Source: Cryptomeria japonica (lineage: Eukaryota > Streptophyta > Pinopsida > Cupressales > Cupressaceae). From it: DNA of 64,000 nt. Numbering within the stretch: position 1 is the first letter of the stretch; every line of letters begins with the position of its first letter. Below, piece by piece: positions 48,140 to 59,671 of the stretch. The notes beneath the pieces are model-generated. The model ran no database searches. It saw only the letters and a list, made by a program, of their open reading frames with translations, and had not been told where the DNA came from. The stretch spans positions 145,518,897 to 145,582,896 of the forward strand of contig NC_081407.1 of assembly GCF_030272615.1 (NCBI RefSeq), given 5' to 3'. The position numbers and the translations under genes are program-made.

Positions 48140-49368
48140 TGTTAGATAGTTCAAATAACCAGAAGACAACTGAGAGAGGGGGGTGAATTAGTTGTCATAG
48201 ATTACCGAAACATTTAGCAATTAAAACTTTAATATCGGAACCCAAAACATTAATACCATAATGTTTAAACCAAATACCAGAATAGCAGATTAACCAATTA
48301 AGCATAAACACCAATTAGAGAATAAATACCATCCACATGACACCAATATTTATACGTAGAAAACCCGGTAAAGGAGAAAACCACTGTGGGAAGCCTACCC
48401 ACAGTCAGATAATATTTTTCTAGTAAGTATGTGAATTACAATTGATGGGCCTGCACTTGTAGGAAGGCCAACAACCTAGAGCGCATTTCTCATCACAAAA
48501 GGAGTCTCATTGACTACATAGAAATCCAAACAACAATCCAAAAGAATGAATGAACTGCAAAGATAACATCTCCTATGCCTGAATACGGTTCTGATTAAGC
48601 TCAATACCGAAGGACTAAATCCTCCTATATAAACCCAACTTGATCTCCAATGATCGATCAAATCCATTGCCTAAATGATATTACATTATTCTCACATTAC
48701 ATATCTATGTCCCTTTCCAATATCTTGATATGATCTAAAATGAGATCTTACATCATATATATACAAACCCTCGACCATAACCAATCAGGTCGGCCACCAG
48801 ACAATAGATCAATTACATAATTGCAAAACATGTTAGCCTAAGACCAAACAAATAATATCCAACCCATAAGACATCCCAAAAACACATCGAGAGGTCCAAT
48901 GCACATGTCACATTAAGCCGGTCCATAACCTAGATCAATCAGGACCCAATATAGGTCCACACATGCTAGAGCAATGATCCCAATGAACTAATTCTCGAAC
49001 ATGATCACCATCAACATCCTGAATCTCCACCAGAACTCACACCAACACCACTTATACATATCATCAAAGATATTCATCAAAGCTCTGCCGGTGAAACCCT
49101 CACCGGAACCACAACCAAGCTTCCAAGAAAACAAGATAGCATCTGCTCACCAAAACAAAAACCAACTGATTGAATATGAACTTGAGTAGTATGAATAATC
49201 CAATTCCATAACCCAAACATACCGGAGCATACCGGATCCAAACCAACCGGAAACCACACATCCTACCGGGACCAGAAGGGTGTCGGTAAAGCAGCCAAAA
49301 CAACTAGTGTTGACATCAATGACAAAACATCAATGCAACACATAATCAATTACTCCAAATGGCCAACA
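48140..49368 (-). repeat. Solo LTR (1229 bp) with perfect target duplication
   Basis: On the minus strand it begins TGTTGGCCATTTGGAG and ends TATCTAACA. ATTTA occurs on both sides (48135-48139 and 49369-49373). It contains ACCGGT-type boxes and a plant-like promoter region. It was created by recombination between the LTRs of an element that had inserted into the leader. Confidence 0.9.
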
Positions 49369-49520
49369 ATTTATACTCATTTTTCATGAAAATGACCTGT
49401 CAGATGCAATGGTGGGGTCGAAATTTCCATAGGATGCCTCCAAAATGAGCAACACCCCAGATCTGAAAATGAAAGCCTCCAAAAGCTCTCCAAAAAGAAT
49501 AATCAATGAAGTCCTATAAA

Positions 49521-49531
49521 CTCTGATACCA
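49521..49531 (-). promoter_or_regulatory. Primer-binding site (tRNA-iMet, minus strand)
   Basis: CTCTGATACCA on the plus strand is TGGTATCAGAG on the minus strand, directly next to the LTR at 49532. Confidence 0.9.
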
Positions 49532-50020
49532 TGTGATAATTTGTTGAAACTAGCCAAGATCAAGAGCACATTGAATAACACAAAATAGAGACAAAGTAGA
49601 TTGATAAGAATAAATTGTATTCTAATCAAGATGCAAAATATTGATCAACTAGATCATCAAGAAATAATACATTAAATGAATGATGATCCCGCTTATATAG
49701 GCAAGGCTAAGAGACAAGAGAGCACACAATGATGACACATGGCTCAATGAGATGCAAGGGTAGGTAGGAAAAATAGTAAAATATTCCACATGAGGTGGAT
49801 CATCCATTGAAGGTAGAATTATCACTCCACAATAAGTGTATATGATAAAGTAATAACAATATCACACCATAAAAGGTGGAAATTCTCCTACATACACACT
49901 CCCAATGTATGCACATCTCCCTAAGTGTACTCATATGCAAACTACTATGTTATGCATGTACCTAAGTAAACTTAAGTAAACTGTAATTATATCCAACATG
50001 AATAAATAATTACACCAACA
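49532..50020 (-). repeat. 5' LTR (489 bp)
   Basis: Pairs with 43004-43491; the LTR family is shared with 21173-21673. Confidence 0.9.
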
Positions 50021-50042
50021 GTAACATTGTGATAGTATGAAG

Positions 50043-50268
50043 TCCCGCATGGTAGGTGAATTGGCTTGGGCTATGGGTTCGCTCCCCATTGGTCTCAGGT
50101 TCGATTCTCTGCCAGGTTAACCCAGCGGTTGGGGACTGCAAGCGGACTCATCTACTTCCAGAGGACTAGTCTTGCCTCATCTCGCCCCTCCTCTAACCCA
50201 AATCAGCACCTATAAGTCTAAGGTAAGGCGGGGTTGGTTGCTGGGATGAGACGTGGGAATACCTCTGG
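50043..50268 (+). mobile_element. tRNA-derived SINE
   Basis: Box A (TAGGTGAATTGG, 50053-50064) and box B (GGTTCGATTCT, 50098-50108) are spaced as in a tRNA-like Pol III promoter. The unit is about 226 bp. A 15-base direct repeat, TGTGATAGTATGAAG, flanks it (50028-50042 and 50276-50290); allowing one mismatch the duplication extends to 22 bases. There is no clear poly(A) or T-rich tail. The GTAAC duplicated by the neighbouring LTR element is the start of this SINE's left target duplication, so the SINE was there first. Confidence 0.85.
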
Positions 50269-50290
50269 GTAACAGTGTGATAGTATGAAG

Positions 50291-51000
50291 GTGGATCATT
50301 TTGGCATTGTGACAATATGATGTATGAAAAGTGGATACTTTGGTCTAAAATGAGGGGAATTATATAGGAGATGAGATAAATGAGAGGGGGTGTGAGGGTG
50401 AGCCACTTTTCTTTAGGGAAGACAAGTGTCAAGCCTTGTGGAATAAGATTCCACACTTGTCCTCAAAGGCTCAAGAAGAAATGACAAGTGTCCCCAAGGG
50501 GGACACATGTCTTGGGGAGGGATGACATGTGTCCTCAAGGACACATGTCTATTTGGGGACAACCACCCCAAAATAAAGGGATATTTCCTAATAATTAGGA
50601 AAACTAGTTGGAATGTGCACATATGTGGGAGGAGGTTAGAAGAGATAGGATAAGGTTGGTTAGGGAGGATGACTAGGACAGGGTAGTTATAACCCAAGGG
50701 TAAGGATAAGGGGATGGTTAGATAGGGGTTTAGATTAGAAGTTGGTTAGTATGTAGGAGGAAAGTGACATATTTAAATAATCAATTAATTATTTAAATAA
50801 GGAGGGGAAAAATCAATTAATTAAAGGGATTGGAGAGGGATCATTAATTAATTATAAATTAATTAATAGGAAGGGATGAAAGGGGATATTAATTAATTAA
50901 ATTAATTTGTAGGAAAATATGAAAGGGTTCATTAATTAATGGGAAGAAAAGGGTTTAATTTTGATTAAATTAATTAGTCAAATTTAGGTATCTACATTTT
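50291..51000 (+). repeat. LTR-like region with hairpins
   Basis: Contains two tight palindromes (50488-50506 and 50525-50548), a run of AATTAATTAA-rich spacers (about 50775-50985) and ends in TATCTACATTTTGCCCCTCT, a string of the type often seen at Gypsy LTR ends. No partner LTR was found. Confidence 0.4.
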
Positions 51001-51690
51001 GCCCCTCTTTGCAGTGGCATTAGAATAGCGTCAGTGCGTAGACAATAAGACACTTGCGAGAGAAGAAAAAGGAAGTGAGAGAAGATTCCCCAAGCAAACG
51101 AAGGAATGGGTAGGGATGCCCCCTTGAGAGGGTGCAAGGGGAAAAAGGGACCTGACGACATCTTGAAAGAAACATTACCCTTGCAGACATGATAGAAGGA
51201 AAGAAACAGAAAGGGAAGGGGAGAAAAATGCAAATGCAATGGATGATATATATGAAATGATCATGGAATGCAAACACCCACGAAATAGGATGCTATGTAG
51301 TAAGCACTTACTTTTCATTTAGCATTGTCCTTGTGTCACCAAGGTATAAAGAACTAGGGTGTAATTTTATCGCTAATGCATAGACTGACACATATACACA
51401 GACACATAGGCTAATCTAGTACCACACAGAATTACAGAGACCCTGTAAGCAACACTGCTAGAAGAACCCCAAGCAAAAGATATGCCCCAATATAACATGA
51501 GATGACAAATACCTCATGAGGGTAAAACATGGAACACATCCAAAAGACACGCCAAGAAAAAACCAAAATCCACAAGATCACATCCTAAGCCTTGTTATTC
51601 TCGGTGCACCATGATATAAAGGATAGTGGTGACCAAGAGGAAATAGGACCTGAGGAGCTTAAAAAGATAAACAAAGATAAAAAGGAATCA
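51001..51690. other. No gene recognised
   Basis: Purine-rich non-coding DNA, probably interior of the element to the left. Confidence 0.35.
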
Positions 51691-52850
51691 AAGCCAACAC
51701 GAGTGCTTCAAATATCTTTTGCTAAAAGGATAACTGATTGGATGAGGATTTGATGATGTCTAACTTGAGGAAGGATATATCCTGCACAAACTAATGATTG
51801 GATTAAAGATTGATGATGGGATGACAAAAGGTACCAAATAGGATCATGATGACAGAGATGCTCAAAGATGATTGTTAAAGCACCAGCTGATAGGATATGA
51901 TCTCAAAGGACATGACCAATGGATGCCTATGTACAAAGACACCTATATACAAGATGTACAAGAGATATGGATGATGGAAGAAGACCTAGGGATAGGAATG
52001 ATGTGGCCCAAGTCAAGATGAAAATCCATGAGAGATTGATGATTGATGGGGTATTGTTGTTGTGGGAACAATATATCCCTAAACAACACAAGGATTGAGA
52101 AGGATGCATCTTGATGATGATGATTGGATTGCAATCAAGGCTGGTAATAAGACCATGGATGTGATTGGATGATTGGATTAGCATTTGACCTTGGATAGAT
52201 GAGGAAGATGGATAAGATTGGCATGCGATGGTGGATTGTGAGGAGCAGATGGATTGATTAGATGGATGGCATTGGATTGCATGGGATAACCTAGAGCTAG
52301 ATACCAATGACAAGGGATGTAAGAGGAAATGGCATGATATGATAATAGGGATGAAAGGATGGAAGATAGGATGAAAAGGATTTGGAGATGAAAGCATTGG
52401 GGATCTGGTTGGGAGATTCAAGGATGAGGGATGAAGGGCTGGAGGTAGGTAGATGAGGATTAAGAGAGGAAATAGTCATGGATGAAGGGATGGAGGAACT
52501 GAGAGATAAAGTTTGATAGATGGATGGATATGATAAAATAACTAATCGAAGGATAGGAATCTTGAGGGAAGCAGATGGAAGATAGGATGATAGGTGGATA
52601 GGGATCACGAAGATAGGTGAAAGAATTACATGAAATGAAAGAAGGATAGGTGGATATGAAGGTGAATGGAGGAAAAGTGTGATGGGGAAATGGAGGCCAA
52701 GAGGTGTCCAAAGAATGTATACATGGTGGCCTTTTCTTTTTATCAAGATCCCAAGGAGGATAGATGAAGTGAACTGGATAGGATATGATAGGTATGGTAG
52801 ATAGATGGCGATGGAGGATGAAATGGCGAGCTGGCTAGAAGAACTTGCCC
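51691..52850 (+). repeat. Cryptic GGATGA-type simple repeat, purine-rich
   Basis: More than 1 kb is dominated by overlapping GGATGA, GATTGG, GGATAGG and GATGGAT strings without a fixed period. The minus-strand open frames across it are Ser/Pro/Ile/Leu-rich translations of the repeat, not genes. Confidence 0.7.
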
Positions 52851-52954
52851 CCAACTGCAGAGAGTAAAAGGACGAGGGGAACTAAACATGATGCCTGTTT
52901 GCCAGGTTTTCATCATGGTAATTTTCCAAGGTGCATGTTTGCCAAGTTTTCACT

Positions 52955-53443
52955 AGTATGGACCATTGGATTACATAAAAATCTCTACACATCATTCAAG
53001 AGATCCTTGACCGCTCCTTGATCACCTCTTCATTGAACTTAGTAACTCATCACGCGCTTTGCATTACATGTAGTATACTTGCTCATTCCCAAGATAAAAA
53101 ACCGTTACCTCAACATGCCAAAATCACTTTGAAACTCTCTTCATACAATATGCATACGTGTCATAATCATTACCGCTCATCATCAGATCATAAACTAATA
53201 TAACTAATTCACTAAACTTAATCGGTTAGGGTCTATCAAAACAACAGGTAGGGTTTACTGGTTCAACTCTCCAAAACTTAGCAATACCGGTTCACTCCAC
53301 AAAATTACTTACCGGTTACAATTTCCTTTAACTAGTTCTTCCTACCAGTTACAAAACAATAGTATAACAACATCATTACTGGCTAATTGACATCAATGAT
53401 AATATAAAAAATTATTAATGCAATCTTCATGCAAATACCAACA
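52955..53443 (-). repeat. Truncated 3' LTR of Copia element A
   Basis: Matches the LTR at 57172-58589 over its first 490 bases (minus orientation) and then stops abruptly at about 52955, so nearly 930 bases of the LTR are missing. Confidence 0.8.
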
Positions 53444-53869
53444 ATCTCCCCCTTTGGCATTCATGGAAATACAAATATCAATACCATTCATTGCCGTGAT
53501 TGTGAATAGGAATCCTAGTTTACATTTTACCATGTACTCTCCTTGTCTTCAGCTTGTCTTCAGTTACTAGTTGGTTGTACATCTTGCCTTTGTCAACCAT
53601 ACAAGTCTTCTCACAATAATCACATAATTATTCTCCCCCTTTGACAACAATTCCAAAGTGAAAGTAAAACATGCAATGTAAACTTCACTGTGCAACATCA
53701 ACAACCTACAATTTGATGCTCCCCTTGTGGAATAACTCCACTTCTACACCAATTCTGCTCTAAAATTCTGCAAGTAGATCTGGGATTGATGTAATCTACA
53801 TCATTCTCAATTTACCTCATGAAGGGGTACAACCCCTAGGTGACTTCTAAGATACTCAAAATTAGTCTT

Positions 53870-54563
53870 AGGAAAAGGTTTAGTAAAGATATCAGCAAGC
53901 TGCTTCTTGGTAGAAACATGCTCTCAGATCACATCTTTACTCTGCACTTTTTCAGTCAAGAAATGATACTTCAATTCAATGTGCTTGGTTCGTGTGTGCA
54001 AGACATGGTTCTTTAAAATATTTATGGTACTAGTATTGTCACATAAGATATTTATAGGTTCTGTAAACTTCATCTTAAAACCTTCCAAAATTTGCCTCAT
54101 CGAGATATCCTGGGTACAATTCATATAAGCTGCAACATACTCAGCTTCAGTAGTAGACTATGAAATACAACTCTATTTTTTGCTAGTCCATGAAACAAGT
54201 ATTCCTCCAAGAAATAATGCTCCACCGGTTGTGCTTTTCTGGTCATCAACATTACCTACCCAATCTGCATCTGTGTAGACCTTCAAATCAAAGTTTCCTT
54301 CATATGGACACCATAATCCATAGTCAACAGTACCTTTCAAATATCTGAAAAATCCTCTTGGTTGCTATCAAATGTGTTTCCTTTGGATTCTTCTGAAATC
54401 TTACAAGTAGACCAACATAGTGCAATTTTCTAATCATTGACTTGTACTCCTTCTCATCAACAGATGTGGCCTCATCTTCCTTAGACAACTTACAACCTAT
54501 AACCATTGGTGTCCCAACTGGTTTACAGTCACTCATACCAAATATCTTTAATAGCTCTTTCAC
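53870..54563 (-). pseudogene. Copia A RT end and RNase H
   Basis: The frame reads MSDCKPVGTPMVIGCKLSKE, then LHYVGLLVRFQKNPKETHLI. RNase H shows an STTEAEYVAAY equivalent, NILCDNTSTINILKNHVLH and TKHIELKYHFLTEKV, ending in ADIFTKPFPK. Frameshifts lie near 54320 and stops near 53920. A deletion removes the SRPDI segment seen in element B as HSRTDIAHVMG. Confidence 0.85.
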
Positions 54564-54572
54564 ATACTTAGA

Positions 54573-55260
54573 CTATGTGATGAAAATACCACTCTTCATT
54601 TGTTGTATTTGCAAACCTATGAATTTTTTTATCTCTCCTACTAAAGACATTTCAAACTCACTTTTCATTTCATTTGCAAAGTCATTTCTCATGTCATCAT
54701 TTACTCCAAATATGATATCATCTACAAACACTTCACTAACTAGTATTTTATCTCCTTCAGATTTGAGATATATGTTGCTATCTTCACTGGTTCTTTGAAA
54801 TCCTATCTTAATCAGGTGTGAATGAAGCCTTTCATACCATGCTCTCGGTGCTTTCTTTAATCCATATAATGCATTATGTAACTTACATACCATGTCTTTC
54901 TCATTAGTTAAAGCATAACCATCTGGCTACTCAATGTATACTTCCTTTTCCAGTATTCCATTAAAAAATGTAGATTTCACATCCATCTGATATACTTTGA
55001 ATCCTTTATGAGCTACAAAAGCCAGTAAAGTTCTGACACCTTCCAATCTGGCCACTAGTGCAAAAGTCTCACCATAATCTTCTCCTTATTCTTGTGCATA
55101 ACCTTTGCAAACCAATCTAGCTTTGTTGCGAACTACAACACCATCCTCATTCAAATTGTTCCTAAAAATCCACTTAGTACCTATCACATTGTTATTTATC
55201 GGTCGGGGTACTAGAGTCCATGTGTTATTCTTGTCAATTTGTTCAAGCTCCTTGTCCATA
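54573..55260 (-). pseudogene. Copia A reverse transcriptase
   Basis: RT of Ty1/Copia type: TKWIFRNNLNEDGVVV, YQMDVKSTFFNGILEKEVYI, LYGLKKAPRAWYERLHSHLI and the active-site block FVDDIIFG (Y to F in YVDD, commonly tolerated). Stops include TAG for CAG in ITQSKYV and TAA for GAA in QEEGED. Confidence 0.9.
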
Positions 55261-55523
55261 TCTTTAACTCAATGATCATCACCAAAATCTTCCTTAGCAG
55301 TTGTAGGCGCAAAAGTGTAGATCATGCAAGAATTCTCTCTAATGCTTCTTTTGGTCAACACTCCAACATGCTTATCTCTAATAATATGCTCATGATTGTG
55401 ATTGAGCCTCACATGCCTCAGAATAACATGATCACTATCTTTAGGTTCATCTTCATTATCATCATCTTCTTCTGAATCTACCTATTCTGGTTGAACTGGT
55501 ACATTAGTACTCTCTATGATTCT

Positions 55524-56519
55524 CTATGTCCAGTTGTTAAAACACTTGTAGGCCTTACTCTTAGTAGAATAACCAAGAAATATACCTTCATCACTTTTAG
55601 CTTCAAACTTGCTAATATAGTCACCTCTCTTAATAAAACATTTTCTACCAAATATCTTAAAATAACCAACATTAGGTGATCTACCATACCAGTATTCATA
55701 AAGAGTCTTGTCCTTACCTATTTTTACCAAAATCCTATTCATTGTGTAGACAGTTGTGCTGATAGCTTCTCTCCAAAAGGTTTTTGCTACACCTCCTTGT
55801 ATCAACATTATTCTAGTAGCTTCAACAATTGACCGGTTGTTTCTCTCAGCAATACCATTCTATTGTGGTGTCCTTAGTGTAGAAAGCTGCTATTTGATAC
55901 CATTCTCTTCACAATATCTAGTGAATTCCTTAGAAGTGAATTCTCTGCCTTGATATATCCTTAAGAACTTTATCTTCTTTCCACTCTCCTTTTCAGCTAA
56001 GGCCCTGAATATCTTGAACTTACCAAATGCCTCTATTTTATCCTTCAAGAATGTGACCCACATCATCCTTGAGAAATCATTAGTGAAGATCATGAAATAT
56101 CTATCACCTTGAATACTTTTAGTCCTTATTGGTCCACAAAGGTCTGTAAGAACCAAATCTAACATATTCTTTGCTAAAAAATACTTGCTCTTGAAAGTTG
56201 AGGATTTCATCTTTCCCAACTGACATTCCTTACATAGAGAATTAACTAGTTTGTCCAATTGAGGCAAATCTCTCACTATCATTGACTTACTCACTTTAAC
56301 AATGTAATCAAAATTCAAATGATAAAATCTCTTATGCCAAAGCCAACTTTCATCTACTTTAGCAATTAAACAGTTGCTGACTTTAGGATTCAGGTGAAAC
56401 AAGTTACCTTTAGTCTGCTTGCCAGTTGCAATCAATTCAACTTTGCTCCCATAGATTTTGCACATGCCATTTTTAAACTTCAATGGATATCCTTTGTCAT
56501 TGAGTTGGGAAACACTCAA
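55524..56519 (-). pseudogene. Copia A pre-integrase and integrase
   Basis: The pre-integrase zinc region has LWHKRFYHLNFD and LCKECQLGK. The integrase core has DLCGPIRTKSIQGDRYFMIF and TNDFSRMMWVTFLKDKIEAF. The second catalytic Asp is lost: RIYQGREF stands where relatives have RSDxGGEF. The C-terminal part continues AERNNRSIVEATRIML, FWREAISTTVYTMNRI and EGIFLGYSTKSKAYKCF. One stop lies near 55890. Confidence 0.85.
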
Positions 56520-56672
56520 AAATTATGCTTTAGACCTTCAACCCAGTAGACATCATCTGCACTGCTATTTCCATTAAGAGAAATAGTTCCCTTACCTTTA
56601 ACCATGTAGGGTGAGTCATTACCAAAATATTACAACTTTGCCATCAAATTCCTTCAAAGAAAGAAATTTTCT

Positions 56673-57171
56673 TTAGTCACCGGTCATGTGATGTGAACAA
56701 CCACTATCAATGATCCAATCATTAGAATTATCCATTCGTGAAACTAAAGCTTTCTGATAAGATGTTTCTTCTTTAATGGCTACAAACACAATATCTTTAT
56801 TAGCATCACCATCAGATTCTTCATCAGTGATTCCACCATCAATTGCAATAAGACAATCTCTTTTTCCTTTTCCCTTGTACTTCTTGAACTTGTCTCGCTT
56901 GTTCTCATTATCACTATTAGGACAATTAGCAGCTATGTGTCCAATCTTGTTGCATGCAAAGCATTTCAAAGGTAATTTACCTCTATATTTTCTGATACCT
57001 TTGGGCAACTGCTTGGCCAATAATGCTTCAAGCTCAACCAAACTGTCTTCATCATCAAGGATCTAGATTCATAACTTTTATTGACATCTCTACTTTTTCT
57101 CATAGATGGTTTAGAAATAGAAGCTCTAAATGCTGATTTAGATTTCTGAATACTACCATCATAACCATTTA
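56673..57171 (-). pseudogene. Copia A gag C-terminus and protease
   Basis: Zinc knuckle intact: C-F-A-C-N-K-I-G-H-I-A-A-N-C. The protease begins WIIDSGCSHHMTGD with the catalytic D-S-G. The gag to the right ends abruptly at 57171 in the segment corresponding to the FELNGYDGS region of element B. Confidence 0.85.
57167..57171. repeat. Predicted target duplication ATTTA of element B
   Basis: The gag of element A reads ACCATTTA up to this point, then the LTR of B begins. If B is a simple insertion, ATTTA should recur at its other end, outside the window. Confidence 0.45.
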
Positions 57172-58589
57172 TGATGGTATGAATAAAGAATAAGAATCCA
57201 GGCAACTACTAAGAGGAGGGGGGGTGAATCAATAGATAGCAAAACTGATACTAACCTCACCAATATCAAAATTAATCTCTCAAAGTAAACTTAGAACTAT
57301 CAATGCAATATCACTGTCAAGATAAAAACTCTCAAGATAAACCAGTTGACTGTTACAACAAACTAACAGTAAACAAATTTGAACTCATAAACATTCAAAT
57401 TCTTTTACTGACATAAGTAAAACTTCATTTCACAATGCTTTCGGTTATCATGACTTATCAAAGTGGATTAAGTAGTTAAGCAAATCAATAATAAGAACAT
57501 AACCACAAAAAAATTCACTACTTGACACAATATTTTTGACGTGGAAACCCAAATGGGAAAAACCACGATGAGATGAGACTCACAAGATAACTATCTGAAC
57601 TTTTTTGAAGTTTGCCCTGTTAGGAGCCTAGCTTGTTAAAGCTTTACAAAAGTCTTGTTAAGAACATATCCTATTAGGGACCACCCGGTTAAGGGATTGA
57701 CTATTTAATGCATTGTTAGAAGCAATACCCTATAAGGAGTAACCTTGGTAGAGGATTTGAAATCAAAGTTAATGGATCACCTGGTTAGAGGATTTGAATA
57801 GCACCAAGCTTGTTAGAGCTTACCTGGTTAGGGGATTTCAATTTTCTATAATTGTTAGAAAACAACATGTGTTTGCTGATCTGTTTGAATAACATTACAC
57901 TTGCTTGTTCAGATCCTTTTCATGCTCCTATCTTCCTTTACTCAAACCATAGATACATCATCAGGATCGAAAACCACACACTGAACTAAAACTTTGCCAA
58001 CTTTGAAACTAAAAAACTCATCGACCTTATAAACAAATCAATTAGGTCGGTAACACAACAAAAACCTAATTCTCTCATAGAGATTACAGACAACTCGGTT
58101 CAAGTATGACCATTGGATTACATAGCAGTCTCTGCACATCAATCAAGAAAACCTCGATTGCTCCTTGATCACCACTTCATCGAACTCAGTAACTCATCAT
58201 GTGCTTTGCATTACATGCAATATACTTTCTCATTCCCTAGACAAAAACCTCTTCATCAATGCGCCAAAATCACTTTGAAACTCTCTTCATACAATAATCA
58301 TATGTGTCATAATCATTACTGCTCATTATCAGATCATAAACTAATATAACCAATTCACCAAACTTAATCGGTCAGGGTTTATCAAATCAATAGGTAGGGT
58401 TTACCGGTTCAACTCTCCAATACATAACAATACTAGTTCACTCCAAAAATTCTTCCTACCGGTTACAATTTCCTTCACTAGCTCTTCCTACTGGTTACAA
58501 AACATCATTACAACAATATCATTACCGGTTAATTGATGTCAATGACAACATAACATATCATTAATGCAATCTTCATGTAAATTCCAACA
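57172..58589 (-). repeat. 3' LTR of Copia element B (1418 bp)
   Basis: Minus strand: begins TGTTGGAATTTACATGAAG at 58589 after a polypurine tract and ends CATACCATCA at 57172. It contains multiple CCTGGTTAGRGGATTT-like internal repeats (about 57680-57840). Confidence 0.9.
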
Positions 58590-58606
58590 ATCCCCCCTTT
58601 GGCATT
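58590..58606 (-). promoter_or_regulatory. Polypurine tract of element B
   Basis: Minus-strand ATGCCAAAGGGGGGAT immediately before the 3' LTR. Confidence 0.85.
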
Positions 58607-58942
58607 GATGGCAATACAAATACCATTGATTACTGTGATTGTGAATAGGAATCCTAGTTTACATTACCAAGTATTCACCTTGTCTTCCACTTGTCTTCCT
58701 TCTCTATGTCAATCATACAAATCACATAGTTCTTCTCCCCCTTTTACAACAATGCCAAATTGAAAGTAAAACATGTAATGTAAAATTTCACTCTTCAACA
58801 TCAACAACCTACAACTTGATATTCCCTCTGTGGAATAACTCTACTTCTACATCAATCCTGCTGTAAAATTTTGCAAGTAGCTTCGGGACGGATGTAATCT
58901 ACATCATACTCAACTAACCTCATGAAAGGATACAACCCCTAG

Positions 58943-59671
58943 CTAACTTCTAAGATACTCAAAATTAGTCTTAGGCAAAGGTTTAGTAAAGATATCTGCA
59001 AGCTGCTCCTTGGTAGAAACATGCTCCAAGATCATATCTTTACTCTGCACTTTTTCCCTTAAGAAATGATGCTTCAATTCAATATTCTTGGTTTGTGTGT
59101 GTGAAACAGGGTTCTTGGAAATATTTATGGCACTTGTATTATCACATAAGATCTTTACAGGTTCTGAAGTCTTCATCTTAAAACCTTCCAAAATGTGCCT
59201 CATCTAGATAGCCTGGGTATAATTAATGTAAGATGCAACATACTCAGCTTTAGCAATAGATTGTGATGTACAACTATGCTTATTACTACTCCATGAAACA
59301 AGTCTTCCTCCAAGAAAAAATGCTCCATCGGTTGTGCTTTTCTTCTCATCAACATTTCCTGCCCAATCTGCATTTGTGTACACCTTCATGTCAAAGTTCC
59401 CTCCATATGGATACCATAATCCATAGTCAACAACACATTTCAAATATCTAAAAATCGTCTTGGTTGCTATCAAATGTGTTTCCTTGGGAATCTTTTGGAA
59501 TCTAGCAACTAGCCCCATGACATGAGCTATATCCGTTCTGCTATGAACAATATAGTGTAATTTTCCAATCATTGATCTGTATTCCTTCTCATCAACAACT
59601 ATAGATTCATCTTCCTTAGACAACTTACAACTTGTAACCATTGGTTTCCCAACTAGTTTACAGTCACTCAT
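58943..59671 (-). pseudogene. Copia B RNase H
   Basis: Starts MSDCKLVGKPMVTSCKLSKE; contains YTNADWAGNVDEKKST, SIAKAEYVASYIN, then one stop, MRHILEGFKMKTSEPVKIL, CDNTSAINISKN, NIELKHHFLREKVQSKD and ADIFTKPLPK. This is the full Ty1/Copia RNase H, and only one internal stop (about 59203) splits it. Confidence 0.9.

Larger units (their letters stand above)
43004..50020 (-). mobile_element. Gag-only Copia-type LTR retrotransposon
   Basis: Minus-strand element. The 5' LTR is 49532-50020 and the primer-binding site (reverse complement of CTCTGATACCA) is 49521-49531. A leader of over 1 kb precedes gag (from 46736). A protease/pre-integrase remnant (to 43782), a polypurine tract and the 3' LTR (43004-43491) follow. 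GTAAC flanks both ends. Integrase, reverse transcriptase and RNase H are absent altogether rather than decayed, so it needs help from another element. Two solo LTRs (45411-46192 and 48140-49368) were inserted later. The element at 21173 is a further-deleted relative. Confidence 0.9.
52955..57171 (-). mobile_element. Copia retrotransposon A (interrupted)
   Basis: From right to left: gag C-terminus, protease, integrase, reverse transcriptase, RNase H, polypurine tract (CCAAAGGGGGAGA near 53445-53458) and a truncated 3' LTR. The gag is cut at 57171 by the LTR of element B. Every gene contains stops. Confidence 0.9.

Noticed and set aside
51927-52854. Several minus-strand frames of 83-185 codons
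   Set aside because: They are translations of the purine-rich GGATGA repeat (Ser/Pro/Ile/Leu-rich) and overlap in all three frames.
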